Positions 1-7,522 of a stretch of DNA of 16,865 bases are shown here, piece by piece; the stretch's first letter is position 1; every line of letters starts with the position of its first letter. The DNA is from Candidatus Kuenenia stuttgartensis. Its GTDB lineage: Bacteria > Planctomycetota > Planctomycetia > Isosphaerales > Isosphaeraceae. A model generated the notes under the pieces. That model saw only the letters and a list, made by a program, of their open reading frames with translations, was not told the origin of the DNA and did no database searches. The stretch is taken from contig CAMBZY010000012.1 of assembly GCA_945872325.1 (NCBI GenBank), positions 1-16,865 of the forward strand, given 5' to 3'. Position numbers and translations under genes: made by a program.

Positions 1-355
1 AAATTAGTTGTAAATGTTTTATGTGAAATATCTTAAGATGGAGGTGGGTGGCGATCTTTCACAAAGATTTTAGAAAAGCGCAAACTTTTTTGGGGTGGCT
101 TGCGTATTTACTTTCAGATTGAAACGGCACTTGAATCAAATAGAGTGCATAATTGTCAAGACCAACACTGGGATCAGGCAACTTTCGATCTTGGCAACCG
201 GATTCCGGCAAATATCAAAGTTAGGGTGTCACAACCCGCTTTGCAGATCCGTAAGAATCCATGCGGCAGGTTTCCTCCGCGTACTGATATATCCATTCAT
301 AAAAAGTCTGGCCAAATCTCCGGTTGCTCGATGTTCAACACTGCGAATTCGGACC
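1..355. other. Intergenic region upstream of the DksA-like gene
   Basis: No convincing gene lies in this AT-rich stretch. The frame of the downstream gene stays open back to a TTG at 100. However, the extra 90 residues do not resemble a DksA N-terminus and that TTG has no ribosome binding site, so I treat the stretch as leader or promoter DNA. I see no confident -35/-10 pair, terminator or repeat. Confidence 0.5.
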
Positions 356-361
356 AGGAGG
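356..361 (+). promoter_or_regulatory. Ribosome binding site of the DksA-like gene
   Basis: A perfect AGGAGG lies 8 bases before the ATG at 370. It decides between that ATG and the in-frame alternatives upstream (ATG at 331, TTG at 100). Confidence 0.85.
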
Positions 362-369
362 ACAGGACA

Positions 370-849
370 ATGCTACGTAAAGAATCGCTTCAGAAACTGC
401 ACAACCGATTGACAACCCGCCGCGACGCACTGCGTCGAGCCTTGGCTGGCGATATGACCAGCCTTCGCGAAGTGGCTGCTGAAGATTTTGTCGGGGACTC
501 GGTCGATGCGGCCGTCGATGCCGCCAACGAAGAGATCAACACCCAGCTTGTGGAACTTGAAAGCCACGAATTGGAACAGATCGAACATGCTTTGAGCATG
601 ATGGCCCGCGGTGTTTATGGCCGGTGCGAATACTGCTCTGAAAAAATCGCTGTGGAACGTATAAACGCTTTGCCATACACCAATTCCTGCATCTCCTGTG
701 CCCGTGAAAACGAGCGTCGTGGAGCCATGGGTATGATGAAAAAATCATCCCAATCCCAGGGCAGATGGGGTTCGATTCGCGATACGAACATTGACAGTCG
801 AGTCAATTTGAGCGAAATCGAAGCCGGTTACAGTGAGGCAGGCCGTTGA
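370..849 (+). CDS. dksA: DksA/TraR-family RNA polymerase-binding regulator
   Basis: Encodes 159 residues. DksA-type proteins insert a coiled coil into the secondary channel of RNA polymerase and, with ppGpp, tune transcription initiation. The N-terminal part (about 1-80) is helical and charged. It holds a DxxDxA motif (D43, D46, A48), which in E. coli DksA sits at the coiled-coil tip. Next comes a four-cysteine zinc finger with the canonical C-x2-C-x17-C-x2-C spacing (C86, C89, C107, C110), containing the family signature YGRCEYC. About 49 residues follow the last cysteine, far more than the short tail of E. coli DksA, and this tail is polar and of unknown role. The start was chosen for its AGGAGG. 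The gene stands alone and ends at a hairpin (880-918). The family assignment is firm; orthology to E. coli dksA rather than another TraR/DksA paralogue is less so. Confidence 0.88.
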   Translation: MLRKESLQKLHNRLTTRRDALRRALAGDMTSLREVAAEDFVGDSVDAAVDAANEEINTQLVELESHELEQIEHALSMMARGVYGRCEYCSEKIAVERINALPYTNSCISCARENERRGAMGMMKKSSQSQGRWGSIRDTNIDSRVNLSEIEAGYSEAGR

Positions 850-879
850 TTAAGTCTGCCGTTAAATCCGATCATTTCT

Positions 880-918
880 GAAAAGGGCCGCAACTTTATC
901 AAAGGTTCGGCCCTTTTC
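880..918 (+). terminator. Hairpin terminator after the DksA-like gene
   Basis: The 11-base arms GAAAAGGGCCG (880-890) and CGGCCCTTTTC (908-918) are perfect reverse complements around a 17-base loop. The right arm ends in TTTTC, so the T-tract is short but present. The hairpin begins 30 bases after the stop codon. Confidence 0.7.
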
Positions 919-1030
919 GCTAGGCTTTGACTCCGGTTTGTTTATAATTTCAACGATAGATCACACACGCCGATTTCAGATCGGACCGAAGATCATTGAG
1001 AATCCAAGCTGATAAAAGGGACGAAATACG

Positions 1031-2614
1031 ATGAGTCGACGTGTCCCTCTGATCTGGCTGGTTTTGACGCTCCTGGTCGGGCTCGACCTCGGCTGGAGGA
1101 TAGCCCAATGGACTGGCCCAGCCTTAGTGGCTCAATCACCGCTGCAAAGCCAGTCTGTAAAATCAGATACATCGATTCGTGGCACAGATGCCCAAATCCA
1201 GAAAGATTTGAAGGCGGCTTACGATCAATTTGAGCCAGTGAATTCCATATTCCAGAAGGTGGCCAAAGCCATGTCGCCTTCCGTGGTCCATATTAACGCA
1301 CGTAAAGTGAGTCCTGAACAGGGTCAAGGTCAAGAGATGGAAGAGAGTGGTTCAGGGGTTGTCGTGGCGACAAATCATCCTGGCCAATACATTCTGACGA
1401 ATAATCACGTCGTGGCCGACGCCCCTCCAAGGTTCATTCGCGTTCAGCTTGCTGATGGGCGAGTGATCTCCCCTGAACGGGTCTGGACTGATCCCAAGGC
1501 GGATATTGCGATTCTCAAAATGGCTGATAATGCCCCTAAGCTCGTACCGGCCCAGATGGGTGATTCTGACGATATCGCTGTGGGTACATGGGTTTTGGCA
1601 CTTGGTAGCCCCTTCGGTTTGATGCACTCTGTCAGTCAGGGAATCATCTCGGCTCGTGGGCGACACGAGGCAGGACTGTTTCAGGACGGGGTGGAAAATC
1701 AGGATTTTCTCCAGACCGATGCCGCCATCAATCCTGGAAATTCCGGTGGCCCGTTGGTCACGCTTAAGGGCCAGATCATTGGAATCAACACGGCAATTGC
1801 GTCCCAAGGTGGTGGTAGTGAAGGGGTTGGGTTCTCGATACCGATCAATCTGGCTCGCTGGATCATGGATCAACTGCTGACCAACGGACGGGTCAATCGC
1901 GGAGCTATGGGGATCGACCTTGAGGATGTGGAATCTCAGAAGGCTGAGAAACTTGGTCTTGATCGCCCCAAAGGGGCTTTGGTCACCTCCGTGCATCCGG
2001 AATCGCCAGCCATGCGGGCGGGCTTGAAGGATCAGGATGTGATCATCCGGTTTAACCAGAACGACGTAACGGATTTAAATCATTTGATCAACCTGGTGAG
2101 TATGGCTCCGATTGGGAAGCCGGCTGAGGTGGTGATCTGGCGTGAGAAGAAGGCGATTACGCTGCAAGTTACGGTTGGGGCACGAGATCGGGTTCTGGCG
2201 CAGGTTCCTCAGATCCCCCCGAACTCGGCTCCAGCGGAACCCGTGCGAAGACCACGCCCCGATTCCAAGTCGGCTGGCCCGATCATTCAGGGCCCCTGGG
2301 GATTGAAGGTGCGAAGTACGGATTCCGAACTTGCCGCTCGACTTGGCCTGGCCGAAAATTCGCAAGGTGCTGTGGTGATTGAAGTAGAATCATCCAGTCT
2401 TTTAGCTAAAGAGTTGGCGACGGGCGACGTGGTGACGGCGATCAATGGTCGCCGATTTGCGACAGTCAGGGGCATCATGGAAGCCTTAAAGCTAGCCATA
2501 GACGAAGTTCCCGGGGATAAGGCAGATCAAGCGAAGCACTCGCTTGAGATCGAAGTGATACGCTCCAAGCCTGGTGAAGCGGCTCAAACGTTTGTACTGA
2601 AAGTGGATTCATGA
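1031..2614 (+). CDS. htrA: HtrA/DegP-like serine protease with two PDZ domains
   Basis: A 527-residue envelope protease of the trypsin-like S1C (HtrA/DegP) family, which degrades or refolds misfolded exported proteins. A hydrophobic segment at residues 6-20 after an MSRR start suggests a signal peptide or membrane anchor. The protease domain spans about 70-285. Its catalytic triad is visible: H126 in LTNNHVV, D158 in KADIAIL and S238 in the classic NPGNSGGPL. PDZ1 covers about 290-385 and PDZ2 about 420-525. A proline-rich linker (about 392-412) joins them. This matches the usual DegP/DegQ layout and length. The stop codon overlaps the ATG of trpD, so the two are probably co-transcribed and translationally coupled, although no functional link is known. 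No strong promoter is evident upstream. Function is confident; the exact paralogue (DegP, DegQ or MucD type) is not. Confidence 0.93.
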   Translation: MSRRVPLIWLVLTLLVGLDLGWRIAQWTGPALVAQSPLQSQSVKSDTSIRGTDAQIQKDLKAAYDQFEPVNSIFQKVAKAMSPSVVHINARKVSPEQGQGQEMEESGSGVVVATNHPGQYILTNNHVVADAPPRFIRVQLADGRVISPERVWTDPKADIAILKMADNAPKLVPAQMGDSDDIAVGTWVLALGSPFGLMHSVSQGIISARGRHEAGLFQDGVENQDFLQTDAAINPGNSGGPLVTLKGQIIGINTAIASQGGGSEGVGFSIPINLARWIMDQLLTNGRVNRGAMGIDLEDVESQKAEKLGLDRPKGALVTSVHPESPAMRAGLKDQDVIIRFNQNDVTDLNHLINLVSMAPIGKPAEVVIWREKKAITLQVTVGARDRVLAQVPQIPPNSAPAEPVRRPRPDSKSAGPIIQGPWGLKVRSTDSELAARLGLAENSQGAVVIEVESSSLLAKELATGDVVTAINGRRFATVRGIMEALKLAIDEVPGDKADQAKHSLEIEVIRSKPGEAAQTFVLKVDS

Positions 2615-3654
2615 ATCATTTGAGAGACTCGCTGGCGAAATTGGTGCAAGGTCTGAAGCCTTCGCCGGCACAGCTTCGACTGGCTTTTGACGACCTGCTA
2701 GATCCAGACGTTTCGCCCCCGCTTGCAGCCTCGTGGCTGACGGCCCTGCGTATGGCAGGTGAAAACGCCGAAACTCTGGCGGCTGCCGTCGATTCTGTAA
2801 TGGCCAGAATGGTCGAATTCGGCTCTGTCGAGGAATTCGGGTCAGTGCGGCTCGACACCTGTGGCACGGGCGGAGATCATGCCTCATCGCTGAATATATC
2901 CACTGCGGCTGCAATAGTTTGCGCTGCTGCTGGAGTGACCGTTCTGAAGCATGGGAACCGGTCAGCCACTGGGAAGTCTGGCAGCTCTGAAGTCTTGGAA
3001 AAGCTGGGAATCAGGCTCGACCTGACTGTCGCCCAATTGCGCCAGGCCGTAACTGATCAACAGTTTGCGTTCCTGTTTGCTCCTGCATTTCATCCTGCTT
3101 TAAAGACATTGGCACCGATTCGAAAAAGCCTGCCATTTCGGACGGTCTTTAACATGGTGGGGCCACTGGCGAACCCCGCCAGGCCGACTCACCAACTGTT
3201 GGGTGTGGCCGATATTGCACTAGCCGACCTGTTTGCCGAAGTGCTTCGCAAGCAAGGCATTACAAAGGCTGCGATCATCAGTGCTCAGGACGGACTTGAC
3301 GAAGTCTCTCTTGGGGCACCAACACGGGCCTTGATTGTGACAAAAGACGGTTTCGAAGAGCATTTATGGCATCCGGAACTGACCTTCGGCCTGCCGATGT
3401 ACGAGCCAGGACTGGTCAGGGTGGAATCGCCTGAAGAGAGTGCCCGGCGGATTTTGGCCGTATTTTCCAAGAGCCCGGAAGCACCTGCGGATGAAGCCTA
3501 TATCGTGGCCAACGCGGCTGCCGCCCTCTGGCTTACAGGGCGAGCCAGTTCGCCAATCGCAGGCGTTTCAGTGGCTCGGGAAGTGATCGAATCCGGGCTG
3601 GCTTTGGCCAAGCTGAACGGTTACGCGAAATATACACAGTCGGTTTCTGGCTGA
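2611..3654 (+). CDS. trpD: Anthranilate phosphoribosyltransferase
   Basis: A 347-residue cytoplasmic enzyme that joins anthranilate to phosphoribosyl pyrophosphate to form phosphoribosylanthranilate, the second step of tryptophan synthesis. Signatures in order are the PRPP-binding DTCGTGGD (residues 82-89), the anthranilate/PRPP motif KHGNRS (113-118), the block with FNMVGPLANP (180-189) and the metal-binding acidic pair D230-E231 in GLDEVSLG. Length is normal for the family. The ATG lies inside the last codons of the protease gene (ATGA overlap, 2611-2614) with no good ribosome binding site, so translation probably depends on coupling. No other trp gene is in view, so the pathway is scattered here. 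It converges on the minus-strand pseudouridine synthase gene, and I found no clear terminator in the 50-base gap. Confidence 0.95.
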   Translation: MNHLRDSLAKLVQGLKPSPAQLRLAFDDLLDPDVSPPLAASWLTALRMAGENAETLAAAVDSVMARMVEFGSVEEFGSVRLDTCGTGGDHASSLNISTAAAIVCAAAGVTVLKHGNRSATGKSGSSEVLEKLGIRLDLTVAQLRQAVTDQQFAFLFAPAFHPALKTLAPIRKSLPFRTVFNMVGPLANPARPTHQLLGVADIALADLFAEVLRKQGITKAAIISAQDGLDEVSLGAPTRALIVTKDGFEEHLWHPELTFGLPMYEPGLVRVESPEESARRILAVFSKSPEAPADEAYIVANAAAALWLTGRASSPIAGVSVAREVIESGLALAKLNGYAKYTQSVSG

Positions 3655-3704
3655 AACTAACCGGTACTGGCTGGTCATATCAAATACAAAGTGCGACGGC
3701 CGCC

Positions 3705-4523
3705 TCAAGATCGTTTGACTCGATATTTTTCGGTCGGTTCGAACCATTCCTGAACATCACCCAGGCAAGACCAGTGAGGTCCTACGGCCGCTTCTACGAG
3801 GATCAGCTGCTGCGTTTCCGGGTGACGGAATGTGAGGGAACGGGCATGCAGCGCGATCTTCCATGGGTGGGGCCATTCTGCGACTGAACCGTAGGCCGAA
3901 TCGCCCAGAATAGGCCATCCGCGTTCGGCGGTCTGTACCCTCAACTGGTGCATACGTCCAGTTCTTGGCCAGAGTGAAAGCCATGTCAGGTCAGGCTTTA
4001 GGCCAGAAGCTGCGACCTTCTGCCAGTCCGTGTGGGCAGGCTGTCCCTGAGGTGTTCCCGGTGCACATCGGCGCACAACGTTACGCCCGTCGTGTTTTTG
4101 AAGGATCAGCCAGTCTTCCCAGGTGCCTGAACTTTGGGCAGGCTGGCCTGCGACAACGGCCCAATACTGCTTGATCACCTTTCCGCCTGAGAACTGCTCG
4201 GCAAGCCGGCGGGCGGATCGTGAACTCTTGGCCCAGACCATGACTCCTGAGACGGGGCGGTCCAGCCTGTGAACAGTTCCAACAAATCCAGGCTCGCCTG
4301 ATGGCTGCTTCCAGCGTTCTGCAAGCCAGGCCTGAACCGATGGATCACGGCTTGACAGGGTTCCAGGTGTTCCGGGAACGGTCAGCCAGCCGGCGGGTTT
4401 GTGAACGATTGCAAAGCTGGCATCTTCTTCGATGATTTCCGGCTCGCTATCGGCAGCCAGACGTGCGGATTCCGCTTGATCGGTCAAAGGCTCGGTTCCT
4501 GGAATCTGTTCGGGAAGGCTCAC
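3705..4523 (-). CDS. RluA-family RNA pseudouridine synthase
   Basis: A 272-residue enzyme that isomerises specific uridines in rRNA or tRNA to pseudouridine. The family motif HRLDRPVSG (residues 85-93) contains the catalytic aspartate D88. The second conserved block, GRMHQLRVQ followed by GDSAYG (about 189-212), corresponds to the usual GRTHQIRVH...GDxxYG, with Met in place of Thr and Gln in place of His. There is no S4 domain; the N-terminus is a short acidic stretch and the catalytic domain starts near residue 30. The start is a GTG that overlaps the TGA of the upstream lipoprotein gene (GTGA, 4520-4523) and lacks a clear Shine-Dalgarno, suggesting translational coupling. The RNA target cannot be told from sequence; RluA/TruC-like members modify 23S rRNA or tRNA. 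Confidence 0.9.
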   Translation of the reverse strand: MSLPEQIPGTEPLTDQAESARLAADSEPEIIEEDASFAIVHKPAGWLTVPGTPGTLSSRDPSVQAWLAERWKQPSGEPGFVGTVHRLDRPVSGVMVWAKSSRSARRLAEQFSGGKVIKQYWAVVAGQPAQSSGTWEDWLILQKHDGRNVVRRCAPGTPQGQPAHTDWQKVAASGLKPDLTWLSLWPRTGRMHQLRVQTAERGWPILGDSAYGSVAEWPHPWKIALHARSLTFRHPETQQLILVEAAVGPHWSCLGDVQEWFEPTEKYRVKRS

Positions 4524-5164
4524 GGCGATTGCTCAGGCACCACGGGCGGAATGGCTGATTCGGGAGGTAATGCCGAGGGAGACTGCCCGGTCTGATCTTT
4601 ATCGAGTGGCAGTGCCGGTGGTGCAATCCCAGCTGGTGGAGGGACTAACGGTGGTGGAGGCAGGCTCACGGGCGGGTCAAGTGGCATGACTGGGGGCGAC
4701 GGATCCGTGGATCCAGCGGTCACTACGGCGTTATCTTTTTTCGCCTTTGTGGAGCTGCCAAGGCCGTTGAAAATTCCCCCGACACTCAGGCCTTTACTCG
4801 ATCCCGCAACGGATCCCGGCGCAGAGCCAGCCGGGTTAGCTGTAGGTAAAGGAGTGCCGAGAGTGGATGGAGGTGCGTCTCCGGGAAATCCTGAAGTTAC
4901 GGAATCCTTTGGCCCTGATTGACTTGCGATCGAAGTTCTATCACCACCCGGGGCAGCCATGGCAGGCCCTGATTGCGTGGAGGCATCGGTCATGTAGCCA
5001 GCTCTTGGTGCGGAACCAAAGCCAACCGCATTTGAACCGATTTTCCGCCCGTCCGCTGCAAATCGCGGCGGTGGAGGTACTTCGGGCCGAGTTGTCCGGC
5101 ATCCTGCGAGTGTAGCAAGTGTATTTGCGATAAAAATCGCAGCAATCCATCTGGGTCGCACCAC
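4520..5164 (-). CDS. Proline/serine-rich lipoprotein
   Basis: A predicted 214-residue lipoprotein of unknown function. From the chosen GTG start the N-terminus reads MVRPRW followed by a hydrophobic stretch and the lipobox TLAGC, with lipidated Cys22. This is a typical type II signal peptide. The rest is low complexity, rich in Pro, Gly, Ser and Ala, with a short basic patch (STKAKK) in the middle and polyproline runs near the C-terminus. That fits an extended, disordered envelope or cell-surface linker; no enzymatic motif is visible. A TTG at 5191 would add nine residues, but the GGAAGGAG lies after it and in front of the GTG at 5164. The gene overlaps the pseudouridine synthase gene by four bases. 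The lipoprotein nature is well supported; the role is unknown. Confidence 0.75.
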   Translation of the reverse strand: MVRPRWIAAIFIANTLATLAGCRTTRPEVPPPPRFAADGRKIGSNAVGFGSAPRAGYMTDASTQSGPAMAAPGGDRTSIASQSGPKDSVTSGFPGDAPPSTLGTPLPTANPAGSAPGSVAGSSKGLSVGGIFNGLGSSTKAKKDNAVVTAGSTDPSPPVMPLDPPVSLPPPPLVPPPAGIAPPALPLDKDQTGQSPSALPPESAIPPVVPEQSP

Positions 5165-5171
5165 GGCTAGG

Positions 5172-5176
5172 CTCCT
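5172..5176 (-). promoter_or_regulatory. Ribosome binding site of the lipoprotein gene
   Basis: On the minus strand AGGAG (within GGAAGGAGC, 5171-5179) sits 7 bases before GTG at 5164. This supports that start over the TTG at 5191, which would place the site inside the coding region. Confidence 0.65.
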
Positions 5177-5334
5177 TCCCGACCGTTCCAATCGAATTCT
5201 TTAAAATATCTTCGCAGGAAGCCGTAAAAACACAAGGGGAGTATCACAAGATGCGAGGTCTAAGAAAATTAAGCCGTGCACGATCTTTTGGAAAATGGCT
5301 GTGCGCCACAGAAAATCCATGCAACCCATCACCA

Positions 5335-5356
5335 AACCACATGATATGATATGGTT
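5335..5356. promoter_or_regulatory. Imperfect palindrome in the divergent promoter region
   Basis: AACCACAT and ATATGGTT pair at 7 of 8 positions around a 6-base centre containing GATATG. The repeat lies in the 258-base divergent region between the lipoprotein and alpha/beta hydrolase genes, about 67 bases before the hydrolase start. It could be an operator; nothing identifies a regulator. Confidence 0.25.
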
Positions 5357-5422
5357 GCGATGGGGACAAAATTGTCAGTGGGGCACCTTCGTCACTGTAC
5401 ATGCGAAAATCGTTACTGATTC

Positions 5423-6226
5423 ATGATGCACGACCACCTTCCAAACATCTTTGAATCGTATTCCGACCAGGGCAATGGCCCGGTGGTCGTTCTACTACAC
5501 GCCCTTCTACTCGATCATTCGATGTTCAGCCATCAATCGGAATCCCTTTCTAAACAAGGGTTTCGAGTGATCACTCCAAGTTATGCCGGCCATGGCCGTT
5601 CAAATCGGCTGCACGGCGAGCCAAGCGTGGAAGCCATGGCTGATCAAGTGTTTACGATGCTTGATCAGCTCCAGATCACCGAGCCAGTCATTCTCGGTGG
5701 TTTGTCCATGGGTGGTTACGTTGCGTTTGCCGCCTGGAAGAAATTTCAGGATCGCATTCGAGGGCTGATCCTGATGAACACCAGAGCGGTTCCCGATACG
5801 ACTGAAGAAGCTGCAAACCGTCTCCGGGCTTGTACTTTGATCCGTCAGGCGAAAAGCATCAGCCCGCTTGCTGCGACCATGCTGCCGCGGATCTTGGGTA
5901 AAACCACAGTCGGTTATCAGCCAGACGTATGGCAAAAAGTGGCCAGGATTCTTGACCTCACCGATGTTGAGGCGGCTTGTGATGCTCTTCTTGCACTTTC
6001 CACACGTCCTGATCGCCGGCCGATGCTTGAATCCATTGATGTGCCAACTCTCGTTCTTGCAGGTGAAGAGGACGTGATCAGCACGCCCGGGGAGATGGAG
6101 CAAATTGCGCTTGGGATTCGTGGGGCCAAATTTGTCACCATTCCCAAAGTCGGTCACCTGACTACCCTTGAGTCGCCTGACCAAGTCAGTTTGGCTCTCT
6201 CAAAATTCCTGAAAACACATTTCTGA
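5423..6226 (+). CDS. Alpha/beta-hydrolase fold protein
   Basis: A 267-residue hydrolase of the alpha/beta fold with a complete predicted catalytic triad: nucleophile S95 in GGLSMGG, acid D217 in LAGEEDVIS and H245 in KVGHLTTLE. An HALLLD segment (26-31) is in the usual oxyanion-loop place. Size and motifs resemble the 3-oxoadipate enol-lactonase / 2-hydroxymuconate hydrolase-like branch, but substrate prediction from such similarity is poor, so only a generic call is safe. There is no signal peptide, so it is probably cytoplasmic. ATG codons at 5423 and 5426 are both possible starts; neither has a clear Shine-Dalgarno. Ribonuclease D follows after 37 bases on the same strand, a likely operon. 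Confidence 0.88.
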   Translation: MMHDHLPNIFESYSDQGNGPVVVLLHALLLDHSMFSHQSESLSKQGFRVITPSYAGHGRSNRLHGEPSVEAMADQVFTMLDQLQITEPVILGGLSMGGYVAFAAWKKFQDRIRGLILMNTRAVPDTTEEAANRLRACTLIRQAKSISPLAATMLPRILGKTTVGYQPDVWQKVARILDLTDVEAACDALLALSTRPDRRPMLESIDVPTLVLAGEEDVISTPGEMEQIALGIRGAKFVTIPKVGHLTTLESPDQVSLALSKFLKTHF

Positions 6227-6263
6227 AACGTCAGTCGGACGTAACCATAAAGAAGTCCTGAAA

Positions 6264-7451
6264 ATGCCTGATCGATCCTCCGACCACCACATCATCAATA
6301 CCCAGCGAGGGCTCGAAGAGCTGGTCGCCCACCTCTACGAATCAGGTACTTTTGCTTTCGATACGGAGTTTATCCCGGAAGAAACCTATGAGCCTGAGCT
6401 TTGCTTGATTCAAATTGCGACCCACACTCGACTTGCAGTGATCGATCCGCGAGTGATCCCGAATCTGAACGTCTTCTGGACTGCCGTTGTCGATCCTACC
6501 CTGCGAGTGGTGGTTCATGCCGGTTCCGAAGATTTGAGGATCTGCAATCTTCAAACAAGTCAACTACCCACTTATGTTTTTGACATCCAGCTTGCAGCCG
6601 GTCTTTTGGGATCATCCTACCCAGCCTCACTCAGTTCACTGGTGCAGCGATATACAGGTCAGTCAGTGCTATCGAGTGAAACTCGCACGGATTGGCGGAA
6701 GCGTCCGCTTAGCCCAAATCAGATCGAATACGCACTCGATGATGTCAGGCATCTCTTGTTTATTGCAGATACTTTGAACGCACGCCTGAAAGAGATGGGG
6801 CGTGGCCACTGGTATGACGAAGAGTCGAAAAACCTGTTGCAGGAAATTGCGAAACGCGATGACCCTTCGCGCTGGAAGAAGCTTTCTGGAGTGCATACCC
6901 TGAATCGCCGGAGTCTGGAAATAGCGCGTCAGCTATTCGCCTGGCGTCTGGAAACTTCGATTGCCACGAATCGCCCTGTTCGTCAGTTCATGCGTGACGA
7001 TTTGCTGGTGGGAATTGCCAAACGACAGCCGCGAAGCCGGGGCGATTTGGAAAGTCTTCGCGATTTCAATCGCCCCAACCTTCTCAAGGCCGGCGGTGAG
7101 ATCATGGCGGTTATCGGTGATGCGATGAAGGTGCCTGAGGGCGATCTGCCGAAGTTGCCGGAGCGGGTGGACGACCTGGCAGGTGGTTCCATGCTGGTCG
7201 GTATTCTGACTGCGGCTCTGGCCTTTACCTGTGCTCATGCCAAGGTGGCACAAGGACTTGTGGCAACCATTGGCGACATCAAAGAGCTTGTCAGGTGGCA
7301 TCTCGATGGTCGGCCTGAGACCGAGATCCCCGCACTGATGGAATCATGGAGAGCCGAGGTCTGTGGGCAACTCATGCTCGACGTACTTGAAGGCCGTAAA
7401 GCCATTCGAGTGATCGATCCATCTGCAGAAGTGCCTGTGAGGATCGAGTAA
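6264..7451 (+). CDS. rnd: Ribonuclease D
   Basis: A 395-residue 3'-5' exoribonuclease of the DEDD family, known for trimming tRNA 3' ends and structured RNAs. The exonuclease domain (about 10-180) shows the metal-binding residues: D33 and E35 in FAFDTEF, D90 in HAGSEDL, and the YxxxD motif with Y156 and D160 in IEYALDD, typical of the DEDDy subgroup. A HRDC domain follows (about 215-295), around EIARQLFAWRLE and the conserved RQFMRDD, and a helical C-terminal region completes the RNase D layout. Length is normal for the family. The start ATG at 6264 has a modest AAGAAG 8-9 bases upstream. It is probably co-transcribed with the alpha/beta hydrolase. Confidence 0.92.
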   Translation: MPDRSSDHHIINTQRGLEELVAHLYESGTFAFDTEFIPEETYEPELCLIQIATHTRLAVIDPRVIPNLNVFWTAVVDPTLRVVVHAGSEDLRICNLQTSQLPTYVFDIQLAAGLLGSSYPASLSSLVQRYTGQSVLSSETRTDWRKRPLSPNQIEYALDDVRHLLFIADTLNARLKEMGRGHWYDEESKNLLQEIAKRDDPSRWKKLSGVHTLNRRSLEIARQLFAWRLETSIATNRPVRQFMRDDLLVGIAKRQPRSRGDLESLRDFNRPNLLKAGGEIMAVIGDAMKVPEGDLPKLPERVDDLAGGSMLVGILTAALAFTCAHAKVAQGLVATIGDIKELVRWHLDGRPETEIPALMESWRAEVCGQLMLDVLEGRKAIRVIDPSAEVPVRIE

Positions 7452-7522
7452 ACCTCAATCCTGACAGGGGTAAAACTTTTGAGCCTGTTCTCATCCGTTT
7501 GACGATTCAGACATCTGGTGGA

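Noticed and set aside
100..369. N-terminal extension of the DksA-like gene from TTG at 100
   Set aside because: The extension has no DksA-like character and no ribosome site, whereas AGGAGG sits directly before ATG at 370.
927..948. Possible promoter TTGACT...TATAAT before the protease gene
   Set aside because: The spacer is only 10 bases, too short for a standard sigma-70 promoter, and no better -35 is present at 17 bases.
1352..1996. Long minus-strand open frame within the protease gene
   Set aside because: It is antisense to the protease domain whose catalytic motifs are intact; its own translation shows no motif or start signal.
5600..6184. Minus-strand open frame within the alpha/beta hydrolase gene
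   Set aside because: The plus-strand frame has a full catalytic triad; the antisense frame has no recognisable feature.
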